In this document: in pieces, positions 56,685-64,000 of the stretch
Numbering within the stretch: the first letter of the stretch is position 1
Layout of the letters: every line of letters begins with the position of its first letter
From: Lignipirellula cremea
GTDB taxonomy: Bacteria > Planctomycetota > Planctomycetia > Pirellulales > Pirellulaceae
Length of the DNA: 64,000 bases
Direction of reading: 5' to 3'
NCBI RefSeq assembly: GCF_007751035.1
Contig: NZ_CP036433.1
Location: 4,011,001 to 4,075,000 of the forward strand
The notes under the pieces: model-generated
Seen by the model: only the letters and a program-made list of their open reading frames with translations
Told to the model about the DNA's origin: nothing
Database searches by the model: none
Program-made: the position numbers and the translations under genes

Positions 56685-57335
56685 CTACTTGTCGCCGACG
56701 GTAACGGTCATCGCGACGGGCTTTTCCACTTTGTCGAGACCGAAATTCATGCCGAAGTCGGTCCGGTCGATGATGAATTCGCCGGTGAGTTCCAGCGGAT
56801 CGGCCGATTTGACCGTCACCGGGAACGTGATCGATTTCGTTTCCTTCAGCAGGGTCAGATCGCCCGTCACCGTATAGGTTCCTTCGCCGGTCGATTCGAT
56901 TTTGGTCGACTTGAAGGTCGCCTTGGGGTGCTCGCGGACATCGAAGAAATCGGGGCTTTTCAGATGACCGGTCAGTTTTTCGTTGTTGGCGTCGATCGAT
57001 TCGGTGTCGATCTCCACGGACAGGGCGGTCAGCTTGCCGTCCGCCAGCGAGGCGTTGCCCGTAAACACTTTGAATTCGCCCTGCCGGGCGTCCGGATCGG
57101 GCTTCACTTCGACGATATGCGTACCCACGAATTCAATCTTCGTATTGGCGGGCGTCAATGCGACGCCGTCGCCCTTCGCGTCGGTTGTGCTAGCGGCAGA
57201 CGTACCGGACGCGGCGCTAGTATCGGCGCCTGGCGCCGCTTTCTTGCCGTCGGCTGACGTTTTCTGATCCAGCTTCTCGGCACAGCCCAGGGCCAACGGC
57301 AACAACAAACAGGCAACCCATAAAATGCGTTTCAT
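56685..57335 (-). CDS. YceI-family lipoprotein
   Basis: A 216-residue exported protein with lipobox LALGC (cysteine about residue 18). After an Ala/Thr/Ser-rich linker, the C-terminal 165 residues show the YceI pattern: TKIEFVGTHIVEVKPD, DVREHPKATFKSTKIES, and DLTLLKETKSITFPVTV. YceI proteins are lipocalin-like and bind polyprenoids or other hydrophobic ligands in the envelope. It is the first gene of a two-gene transcript with a membrane protein. Confidence 0.92.
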   Translation of the reverse strand: MKRILWVACLLLPLALGCAEKLDQKTSADGKKAAPGADTSAASGTSAASTTDAKGDGVALTPANTKIEFVGTHIVEVKPDPDARQGEFKVFTGNASLADGKLTALSVEIDTESIDANNEKLTGHLKSPDFFDVREHPKATFKSTKIESTGEGTYTVTGDLTLLKETKSITFPVTVKSADPLELTGEFIIDRTDFGMNFGLDKVEKPVAMTVTVGDK

Positions 57336-57588
57336 GCTTCAATCCCTTGTTAACTCATGGAAGGTGAAAGGACGCTCGTTCCCCTGGCGGAAATGCGTCG
57401 GCTAACCCAACCGGTCGTCGGCGATGCATTCGATCCCTCGGAACGCGTTGACGCTGCCCGATCAAGGATCGCGTCCTGCCGTTCCCGGAGACTCTGCCGG
57501 GAACTCTCGGCATTTTATCAGAAATCGAAAATGCTGGTGCAGCGGGGCAGCAGAGGGGTTTCATCCGCCCCGATGGGAGCACGCCGGC

Positions 57589-59307
57589 TTACTTTCCCTC
57601 CTGCTTTCTGGCAGGCCAGGCAAGGATCTGGCCATCCGCCAGCAGCTGCTTCTGGAGTTTCCCGGTGTCGATCGCCTGGACCGATTTTTCGCTGGCGATC
57701 GCCTGCAGCGCGGCCGTGGCGACCGTTTGCCCCAGCACCATGAAAACGGGCTCCATGCGGATCGAGCCAAAGGCGATGTGGCTCGCGCTCAGGCAGACCG
57801 GAACCAGCAGGTTCTCGCACTGGGACTGCTGCGGCGTGAGCGAGCCGTAAGCGATGCCGTACGGCGGAAACCCGCCCACTTCCACGTCGCCTTCGTTCTG
57901 CACCTGCCCTTGGGCGTTGAGATAACGCTGCACATGATGCGAGTCCATCGTATACGCCGCCAGGCCGATCGCGTCATCGGCGACCTTTTTCCCCTGGCAG
58001 TGGTGCTGCGTCATGACTTCTTCGCCAATCATCCGACGGGCCTCGCGAATGTAAAGCTGCTGCTGCCAGCCGTCTTCCCGGGCGAACTCATCGCGGCAGG
58101 TCCCCCAGCGGGCGAACTCCTTCCGGATATTGTCCGGCATGCGGGGGGAGTTGGCCAGCGTCCACATCAGCCCTTGCTGGTACTCGCGATGGCGGGCGAC
58201 GATCTCTTCCCGCTCGGCGTAGCTGGCTTCGGGATAGTCGTAGTTCTGCCCGATGAAGTCCGTTGAGAAACCGGCCCGGTTGTTGGTGTCGGTTTTCCGG
58301 TTCGGCATGCGGGAGTTGATCCAGGGCATTCCTTTTTCGCCCGCTTCGAAGTTGCGGAGCAGCAGTTCGTACCGCTGCGGATCGTACGACGCCGGTTTGG
58401 CGAACGGGATCCGATTGGGTTCATGATCCGTCAGGCACATGCGGAAACAGAACGCCTGCACGCGAGCATCGCCGGAACCTTCTTCGCCCGGTCCTTCCGG
58501 ATCGATCCCCGGCAGCAGGCCGCTGGACGCATCGCCGGCGACCACGTAAGGATCGACGCCCGGAACCAGCTGATGGAAGCGGGCGTGGGCCGTTTGCACG
58601 CCGTTCAGGGTTTCCTCGTAGGCGGCGTTCCCTTCGCGACCGACCGTATAAGAAACGCCGGCGCCGGCCAGCAGATCGCCTTCGTAGCTGGCATCGATAA
58701 ACATCTTGCCGTGGTAGGTGTGGCCGTCGACCGTGCGCAGGGCCACGATCCGCTGCTGCTCCAGCAGCACGCCCTCCACCCGGGCGCCATTCCCTTTGAT
58801 GGGCGTGCGATCCAGTCGCTGCTCATAGATCACGGGAATGTCATTTTCGCGGACCAGGTCCTGCATGATCGCCAGGGCGGCGGAGGGCTCAAAGGTCCAC
58901 ATGGCGTCTTCGCCGGCGCTGGAGCGGGTCTGGCCGCCGTCGCGGTATTCTTCCGGCTTTTGCCACTTCCAGTTCTGCGGCTGGTCATAGTGCTTCTTCA
59001 CCCGCTGGTAGAACTCGCGGGCGATACCGCCGATGGCGGCTTTGTTGCCGATGTCCGTTTGCCCCAGGCCCCCGGTCGTTAAACCGCCAATCCTGCGGGT
59101 CGGCTCCAGCACCACGACGGTCCCTCCCTGACGCTTCACCTGGACAGCAGCGGCGATGCCAGCGGAAGTTCCCCCATAGATGACCACATCGTACGTTTTG
59201 TCGTCAGCGGCCGCCGGCGCGGCCGCCAGGGCATCCTGCATCCCTGAGGCCAGCCAGACCAGACACAGGAAAGCAACAGTCAGAACGGTTCGGCAAGAAC
59301 TTGGCAT
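57589..59307 (-). CDS. Exported FAD-dependent oxidoreductase
   Basis: A 572-residue protein. ATG 59307 is chosen (GGAG 11 bp upstream) over an in-frame GTG 12 bp further up. The signal peptide ends near [32 protein letters not shown] forms the FAD-binding Rossmann fold, followed by [19 protein letters not shown], typical of the FAD_oxidored family (PF12831) that is expanded in planctomycetes and Bacteroidetes. The substrate is unknown; carbohydrate-related oxidation is often proposed. It stands alone. Confidence 0.85.
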   Translation of the reverse strand: MPSSCRTVLTVAFLCLVWLASGMQDALAAAPAAADDKTYDVVIYGGTSAGIAAAVQVKRQGGTVVVLEPTRRIGGLTTGGLGQTDIGNKAAIGGIAREFYQRVKKHYDQPQNWKWQKPEEYRDGGQTRSSAGEDAMWTFEPSAALAIMQDLVRENDIPVIYEQRLDRTPIKGNGARVEGVLLEQQRIVALRTVDGHTYHGKMFIDASYEGDLLAGAGVSYTVGREGNAAYEETLNGVQTAHARFHQLVPGVDPYVVAGDASSGLLPGIDPEGPGEEGSGDARVQAFCFRMCLTDHEPNRIPFAKPASYDPQRYELLLRNFEAGEKGMPWINSRMPNRKTDTNNRAGFSTDFIGQNYDYPEASYAEREEIVARHREYQQGLMWTLANSPRMPDNIRKEFARWGTCRDEFAREDGWQQQLYIREARRMIGEEVMTQHHCQGKKVADDAIGLAAYTMDSHHVQRYLNAQGQVQNEGDVEVGGFPPYGIAYGSLTPQQSQCENLLVPVCLSASHIAFGSIRMEPVFMVLGQTVATAALQAIASEKSVQAIDTGKLQKQLLADGQILAWPARKQEGK

Positions 59308-59638
59308 CAGCAGGAGCACTCCAGGGGGGAAATCAAAGGGGGCAAATCAACCGCCGATGATAGCATGCAGTCGCCGGCCGCGCCAGGGTTTCGCCTTTCT
59401 GCAACCGCCCCGGATCAAGGCGGTTCGGTAGCTCGCAGGTGAACTCGCCCGAGTTTGGCCGCCGCTCGCAGAGTACTCCCTCCAAACTCGGGGGATTTCG
59501 GCTATGGGCTGGGCGACACATTCTTTTCCGGCTCCGGTTAGAATAAACAAAGCAGGGCCCTTCCCTGCTGACGATGTGGCGGAACCGCAAGCGAGGATCG
59601 CGGGGCTTTGCCAGGAAGATTCCCAGGAGGCCGGCGGC
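59308..59638. other. Divergent intergenic region, FAD oxidoreductase / DUF2071
   Basis: 331 bp between two outward-facing genes. AGGAGG at about 59625 serves the DUF2071 gene. I see no further element or gene. Confidence 0.4.
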
Positions 59639-60364
59639 ATGAAAATTCCAGTAGTACACGGGGTGATCGATCGCCGCATTCTCGTGAATTATCGCGTGGC
59701 GGTCGACGTGCTGCAGGAATTGTTGCCGCGGCCCTTTCGCCCCCAGCAGGTGCGCGGGTACGGGATCGCCGGCATCTGTTTGATCCGCCTGCGGCATCTG
59801 CGTCCCTGGTTCGTCCCGCGGTTGCTGGGCGTCTCTTCCGAGAACGCCGCCCACCGGATCGCGGTCGAATGGGACGATGACGACGGCCCCCGGCATGGGG
59901 TCTATATTCCCCGCCGGGATACTTCGTCGCGCTGGAACGTGCTGGTCGGCGGCCGCCTCTTCCCCGGGCTGCACCACCACGCCCGGTTTGCGATTGAAGA
60001 AAGCGCAGCAGCCTACGGGCTAACCATGCAAAGCGACGACGGCGAAGCGAATGTGGTCGTCCAGGGAGAAGTGGCCGACCGCTTGCCGCCGGGCTCCCTG
60101 TTTGCCTCGCTGGACGAAGTCTCGCGATTCTTCCAGCAGGGATCGCTCGGCTACTCGGCCACCGCCAGCGCGGGCTCCTACGAAGGTCTGGAGCTGCGCA
60201 CGCGAGACTGGCAGGTGATCCCACTGGCGATCAGCCATGTCGAATCGAGCTTCTTCCAGAACGCGGAGAAGTTCCCGCCAGGCTCCGCCGTATTCGACAA
60301 CGCCCTGCTGATGCGCGGCATCGAACACGAATGGCACAGCCGCCCCGAATTGTGCGCCACGTAA
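59639..60364 (+). CDS. DUF2071 (YqjF-like) protein
   Basis: A 241-residue soluble protein. ATG 59639 with AGGAGG 9 bp upstream is clearly the start. The order RRILVNYRVAVDVLQELLP, GYGIAGICLIRLRHLRP, GVYIPRRDTSSRWNVLVGGRLFPG and SSFFQNAEKFPPGS fits the DUF2071/YqjF family, thought to share the acetoacetate-decarboxylase fold. No catalytic role is established. It is convergent with the CDF gene. Confidence 0.78.
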   Translation: MKIPVVHGVIDRRILVNYRVAVDVLQELLPRPFRPQQVRGYGIAGICLIRLRHLRPWFVPRLLGVSSENAAHRIAVEWDDDDGPRHGVYIPRRDTSSRWNVLVGGRLFPGLHHHARFAIEESAAAYGLTMQSDDGEANVVVQGEVADRLPPGSLFASLDEVSRFFQQGSLGYSATASAGSYEGLELRTRDWQVIPLAISHVESSFFQNAEKFPPGSAVFDNALLMRGIEHEWHSRPELCAT

Positions 60365-60402
60365 GACCGCGCATCGTCAAGTAACGACGACCCACTTCCC
60401 CG

Positions 60403-61311
60403 CTACGCTTCATGCGAGTGCGGGAACGGCTCCAGATGCACCAGCACATCGCGCAGACTGGCGTACCGGTCGACTAGCACGTCTTTCACCTGGTGGCCAA
60501 TGCGATGGCCTTCGTCGACCGTCAGCTGGGCGTCGACTTGAATGTGGATGTCGGCCAGGTATTCGATGCCCGTCTTGCGCACCCAGAGCTTTTCGACCGC
60601 ACGCACCCCCGTCACGGCGCCGGCCGTCTCCCGGATTCGGCCCACCATCTGATCGTCAGCCTGCGGATCGAGCAGTTCGCTGCTGCTGCTCCGGTAAAGC
60701 ATGCATCCGGACCAGAGCACAGCGCCGGCAACCACCAGGGCGGCCGCGTCGTCGGCCCACAAGAATGCGGGTCCCGCCCAGCGTACGATCGACAGCCCAA
60801 TCAGCACCGCCAGCGAACAGAACGCATCACTGCGATGGTCCCAGGCGTTGGCCACAATGCTGGCCGATCCGGTCTGCCGGCCCACCCGGGCTTTATACCG
60901 ATAAAGGCTCTCCTTGATGATCACATTGGCGCCGGCGATCCAAAGCGTCCACACAGGCGGCGACTCATGCACATCGGCAAAACGCCGCATCGCTTCGTAG
61001 GCCACGTACAGGGCCGACAGGATAATCACCAGCGCCACGTTCGACGCCGCGACCGCCTCCGCTCGGGTATGCCCATAGGGATGTTCTTCATCAGGCGGCT
61101 GCTGCGCGAAGTACAGCCCCAGCGCCACCACCACCGACGTCAAAGAATCGGCCAGCGAGTTGACCGCATCGGAAATCATGGCAAACGAGGCGCCGACAAT
61201 GCCGCCAATCAGCTTGACGATCCCCAGCGACAAGTTAACCACCAGCCCCAGCAGCGCAGCCCGCATCGCCCGACGATACAGTGGTTTGGCGGAGGAGCCG
61301 GTGCTGTTCAT
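60403..61311 (-). CDS. Cation diffusion facilitator (CDF) metal exporter
   Basis: A 302-residue membrane protein with six membrane helices and a C-terminal cytoplasmic metallochaperone-like domain. The transport-site residues are in SDAVNSLADSLTS (helix 2) and HPYGHTRAEA follows; the second pair lies in NAWDHRSDA (helix 5). It should export Zn, Co, Cd, Fe or Mn with a proton antiport. The C-terminal domain (DIHIQVDAQLTVDEGHRIGHQVKD) is the usual ferredoxin-like fold. ATG 61311 is chosen over a TTG two codons upstream. Confidence 0.93.
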   Translation of the reverse strand: MNSTGSSAKPLYRRAMRAALLGLVVNLSLGIVKLIGGIVGASFAMISDAVNSLADSLTSVVVALGLYFAQQPPDEEHPYGHTRAEAVAASNVALVIILSALYVAYEAMRRFADVHESPPVWTLWIAGANVIIKESLYRYKARVGRQTGSASIVANAWDHRSDAFCSLAVLIGLSIVRWAGPAFLWADDAAALVVAGAVLWSGCMLYRSSSSELLDPQADDQMVGRIRETAGAVTGVRAVEKLWVRKTGIEYLADIHIQVDAQLTVDEGHRIGHQVKDVLVDRYASLRDVLVHLEPFPHSHEA

Positions 61312-61475
61312 AGGCAAACGCCGCCGTCCGGAAGGATCACTCCCTGAAACCGGCCGAAAGTCGCCCTGGACGCCAGGGCAAGGTGCGAAAAATAACAGAC
61401 GCCGGGCAGCCAGGGCGGCCAGGCGTCTGCAGGAAGCGGAGCTGGTGGTTACCGTCTTGATTCAAGGAGAACGGT

Positions 61476-61958
61476 TCAGGGGGTGAGCTGATGCTCTCCG
61501 TTGGCAAACTCCGTATGACAGCGATTGCACTGCGTCAACATCGCCCGGTAGTGCTGGCTGGCCGATTCGAAGTCTTTCTTTTTGGCGGCCTGATAGAGCT
61601 TGCCGCCTAGATCGCGAACCGCCGTGCTGGTCTCGGCCCAGGCGGCCGGGGTTTCCGCCGGACCGCGGAACAGCAGCAGGTTGCCGCCTTCGGCCAGGAT
61701 TAGCGAATCCGACTTGATTCCCTTCCAGCCGGTGTTGTCGGCGGGGGCGGCCGCCATCGACTGTTTCAGCCTTTTGTAGGTCGGCTGGAAAACGTACTCC
61801 ATGAACTCATGCATGTCGCCCTCCACTGCCTGAGGGACGGCGGCGTCGGCTTTGGGCTCCGCGGCATGTGCGCGGGACGACACGGGAACGGCTTGTGACA
61901 AAGCGTAAACGGCCAGCGAACCCAGCAACAAAGCGGCAAAAATCAATTGCGTTTTCAT
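61476..61958 (-). CDS. Exported monohaem c-type cytochrome, cytochrome c'-like
   Basis: A 160-residue protein. AAGGAG lies 8 bp before ATG 61958. The signal peptide (MKTQLIFAALLLGSLAVYAL) is followed by a mostly helical body. The single haem-binding motif CNRCHTEF lies near the C-terminus, as in the four-helix cytochrome c' group. It may carry electrons or bind small gases in the periplasm. The next gene, a small exported Cys/His protein, is on the same strand and convergent relations are absent, so they are not obviously co-transcribed. Confidence 0.82.
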   Translation of the reverse strand: MKTQLIFAALLLGSLAVYALSQAVPVSSRAHAAEPKADAAVPQAVEGDMHEFMEYVFQPTYKRLKQSMAAAPADNTGWKGIKSDSLILAEGGNLLLFRGPAETPAAWAETSTAVRDLGGKLYQAAKKKDFESASQHYRAMLTQCNRCHTEFANGEHQLTP

Positions 61959-62038
61959 CAAAGATCTCCTTCAGATACAGAAATTTCGAAAAGTGAGCCT
62001 GCCGGAAATCCCGCCAGGCACAGGTCTCGCCTTCCGCA

Positions 62039-62461
62039 TCAAATCAGGAGTGTCTGGTAAAGCCGGAACAGCTGCCGACTGACGCGCTCGGCGTTACGGC
62101 TCTCGATCCATGATAAAGGACAATCCGCCAGGGGACGATCGACATGCGCTATCGGCAGTGGGACGTTTGCACTATCGGAGTCGACCGTCCACCGCGGCCG
62201 CACGATCAGGCTGGCGATGGCGGGCTCTACGCGAGACCGCTTCTCCCACTGCTTATCCCACTGCGTTTCCCAGGGCAACCAGTGGCAATGCCAACCGCTG
62301 GGAAGTTCGGTCGCGTCGGCCTGCCGATGGTGGCCAAACTGGTGCAGCTGCAGTTGCTGCGGCGACAAGGACGCGTGCGAGTGACAGTAAGGGAGGGGCG
62401 CCTGGCTCAAAACGAGCAGCAGTAGACCGATGACAAGGTTTTGAACAGTGCGCGTCATCAT
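62039..62461 (-). CDS. Small exported Cys/His-containing protein
   Basis: A 140-residue product. ATG 62461 (or the adjacent ATG at 62458) begins a signal peptide (VIGLLLLVLSQAPLPYC). Early in the mature protein are clustered His and Cys (CHSHASLSPQQLQLHQFGHHRQ, WHCHWLPW), which suggests metal binding. The C-terminal part is unremarkable. No family known to me. Proximity to a CDF exporter suggests metal handling, but only loosely. Confidence 0.55.
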   Translation of the reverse strand: MMTRTVQNLVIGLLLLVLSQAPLPYCHSHASLSPQQLQLHQFGHHRQADATELPSGWHCHWLPWETQWDKQWEKRSRVEPAIASLIVRPRWTVDSDSANVPLPIAHVDRPLADCPLSWIESRNAERVSRQLFRLYQTLLI

Positions 62462-62806
62462 CAACCCCAGCAACCGGGCGAACCAACAGCGGGTGCAAGT
62501 GTCAGGTGCTGCGCCGCACGGCGATCCTCGCACGCGACCATCGCGGTTACAAGCTGGCTGAGTGCGAAAAACAGAATACCGAACCGACCCGTCGTCGCCC
62601 CGCCTGGTAATCGACAACCACAACCGTGAGGGAAATTATCCAACGCCTTCAGGGCTTTTGCAAGCACCGCCTTTGGGGAGATCGCCCCCATCGGAGACAG
62701 GACAGCCGGTCGCCAGGGTCCGGTTTCACTCATGGAAAGTCTAGTGGCGCTGGCGTATTATGACCGCCTGCCCGATTCCCCTGGCCCTCGCATCGAGGAG
62801 ATACCG
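62462..62806. other. Divergent intergenic region before the glycoside hydrolase
   Basis: 345 bp between outward-facing genes. The GAGGAG ribosome-binding site of the hydrolase lies at its right end. Open frames here lack a coding signature. Nothing else is evident. Confidence 0.4.
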
Positions 62807-64000
62807 ATGATGCCCCACGTCACCCGCTGGACGCTCGTTTTGCTGATCGCAAGCGCTGCCGTCGCCCAGGCGGAAGAGCCCGCCTGGGACTTCCTGCCGC
62901 CTGCTGAGAAAGCCCCTGGCCCGCGGCTGCTGGATTTACGTTCGCTGAACGAGGCGGAATCGGGCGAGACGGGCTTCGTCCGGCTGTCGGATTCGGGCGA
63001 CTCCTTTGTACGGGGCGACGGCCAGCCGATTCGCTTCTGGGCCGTTGGCTCCGATGTCTACCGCAAACCGCGCGGCAATCGCCAGGATCCCGCGCCCGCC
63101 GCCCAGCAGGAAGCCGCCTGGCAAGAGCGGATCGATCGCCACTGCCGCTTCCTGGCTCGCATGGGCGTCAACATGGTGCGGCTGCACGCCACTGTCGCCG
63201 CCACCCAGGAAGGATCGGCCATTACCGATGTCAACCAGGATGAGATCGACGGCATCTTCCGCTTTGTTAAAGCAGCCAAGAAGCAGGGCATTTATCTGAC
63301 CATCTCGCCTTACTATGGCCACCATGAAACGCCCGCCAGCTGGAAGCTGCCTGGCTACGACAAAAAGCAGCGCCCCTGGGGCGCCCTCTTCATCGACCCG
63401 CAACTGCAGGCCGGCTATCGGGCCTGGACGAAAGCACTGTACACGACCGTCAATCCGCATACGGGCCTTGCCCTGAAAGAAGATCCCACGGTCGCCATCC
63501 TGCAGATCCATAACGAAGACAGCCTGCTCTTCTGGACGGCCCAGCACTTCCCGGAGCCCCAGCAGCAACAGCTCAACCGCGCGTTCAACGCCTGGCTGCT
63601 CAAAAAATACGGATCGCTGGAGAAAGCCGTCGCCGCCTGGGACGGCAAACGGGAACCGGGCGACGACCTCAACGCGGGGCTCGTCATGCTGGCCCCCATC
63701 TGGAATCTGACCCAGGACTGGAAAGGCCCCGCCGCCTTGCGGATGCAGGACCAGACCCAGTTCCTGGGAGAATTCCAGCGAAATTTCTACGCCCAAATGG
63801 GGCAGTACCTGCGGCAAGATCTGGGCTGTCGCCAGCTGCTGAACGCCACCAACTGGCGGACGGCCAACGATTTGAGATTAAAAGAGCTGGAACGCTGGAC
63901 CTACGCCGCGCTCGACATCGATGCCGAGAATGAATACTACGGCAGCGACTACCAGCACATCGGCGACAACCACGGCTATCGCATCGACCCGGGCCATCAG
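62807..64000 (+). CDS. Secreted glycoside hydrolase, 5' part (cut by window end)
   Basis: The frame is open for 398 codons to the window edge. Start ATG 62807 or 62810, with GAGGAG close before. The signal peptide is MMPHVTRWTLVLLIASAAVAQA. The mature part has LARMGVNMVRLHA, FRFVKAAKKQGIYLTISPYYG and, at about residue 230, VAILQIHNEDSLLFW, where NE is the acid/base position of clan-A (GH5-like) enzymes. So a cellulase-superfamily TIM barrel is expected, acting on an external polysaccharide. The nucleophile would lie in the missing part. Confidence 0.82.
   Translation, partial: MMPHVTRWTLVLLIASAAVAQAEEPAWDFLPPAEKAPGPRLLDLRSLNEAESGETGFVRLSDSGDSFVRGDGQPIRFWAVGSDVYRKPRGNRQDPAPAAQQEAAWQERIDRHCRFLARMGVNMVRLHATVAATQEGSAITDVNQDEIDGIFRFVKAAKKQGIYLTISPYYGHHETPASWKLPGYDKKQRPWGALFIDPQLQAGYRAWTKALYTTVNPHTGLALKEDPTVAILQIHNEDSLLFWTAQHFPEPQQQQLNRAFNAWLLKKYGSLEKAVAAWDGKREPGDDLNAGLVMLAPIWNLTQDWKGPAALRMQDQTQFLGEFQRNFYAQMGQYLRQDLGCRQLLNATNWRTANDLRLKELERWTYAALDIDAENEYYGSDYQHIGDNHGYRIDPGHQ

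Noticed and set aside
62461..62733. 90-codon minus-strand open frame upstream of the glycoside hydrolase
   Set aside because: No ribosome-binding site and no recognisable protein character; overlaps the promoter region.

Overview
The window is high-GC bacterial chromosome and reads as a planctomycete, most likely order Pirellulales. The evidence is the set of exported families that are abundant in that group: a HEAIH gluzincin, DUF1571, DUF4142, a VWA plus secretin-STN protein, an EF-hand lipoprotein and an FAD-oxidoreductase of the exported type. Housekeeping biosynthesis genes also stand alone (trpF, dapF, argG, ahcY, glgC) rather than in large operons. The species cannot be named from sequence alone. 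I found no rRNA, CRISPR array or complete insertion sequence. One tRNA (Pro, UGG) is present. Coding density is high, with 43 genes of which two are cut by the window edges.

Layout. 1-6 kb: a truncated gene end, an exported HExxH peptidase-like protein, a sodium:solute symporter, and a MarR regulator next to an Old Yellow Enzyme. 6-10 kb: tRNA-Pro, a ParB-ParA pair and a leader region with three parS sites (a complete partition system), then a DUF1015 protein. 10-12.5 kb: adenosylhomocysteinase, with a possible leader attenuator, and trpF. 12.7-20.2 kb: a four-gene block (Wzz/GumC-like chain-length protein, ExeA-like ATPase, a tyrosine-kinase-like protein with a degenerate P-loop, a sugar-nucleotide epimerase) that looks like a diverged exopolysaccharide assembly system. 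20.2-24.7 kb: a 965-residue EF-hand lipoprotein and glgC. 25-32.4 kb: an oligopeptide ABC transporter lacking local ATPases, a Tat-exported amidase, dapF and a DUF374 acyltransferase. 32.4-41.1 kb: an SLC13/RCK permease, then two exported repetitive proteins (a Tyr/Asp-Glu/Val repeat protein and a 1348-residue VWA/STN protein). 41.2-48.5 kb: HTTM membrane protein, a small zinc-finger-like protein, mutL, argG, an SDR and a membrane protein. 48.5-54.4 kb: 1.15 kb without a recognisable gene, a helicase/DUF932-like pair, and two near-identical 132-bp repeats with terminal inverted repeats that lie against stop codons. 54.4-64 kb: DUF4142, membrane protein plus YceI lipoprotein, FAD oxidoreductase, DUF2071, a CDF metal exporter, a monohaem c-type cytochrome, a small exported Cys/His protein, and the 5' part of a secreted glycoside hydrolase.

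The most unusual items are the exopolysaccharide-like block with a kinase-like protein that carries a damaged P-loop and five copies of a short threonine motif; the Tyr/Asp repeat protein; the helicase/DUF932-like pair beside a mobile-looking repeat; and the poly-U hairpin placed directly before the adenosylhomocysteinase ribosome-binding site. All functional names rest on motif recognition by eye; no database search was run.
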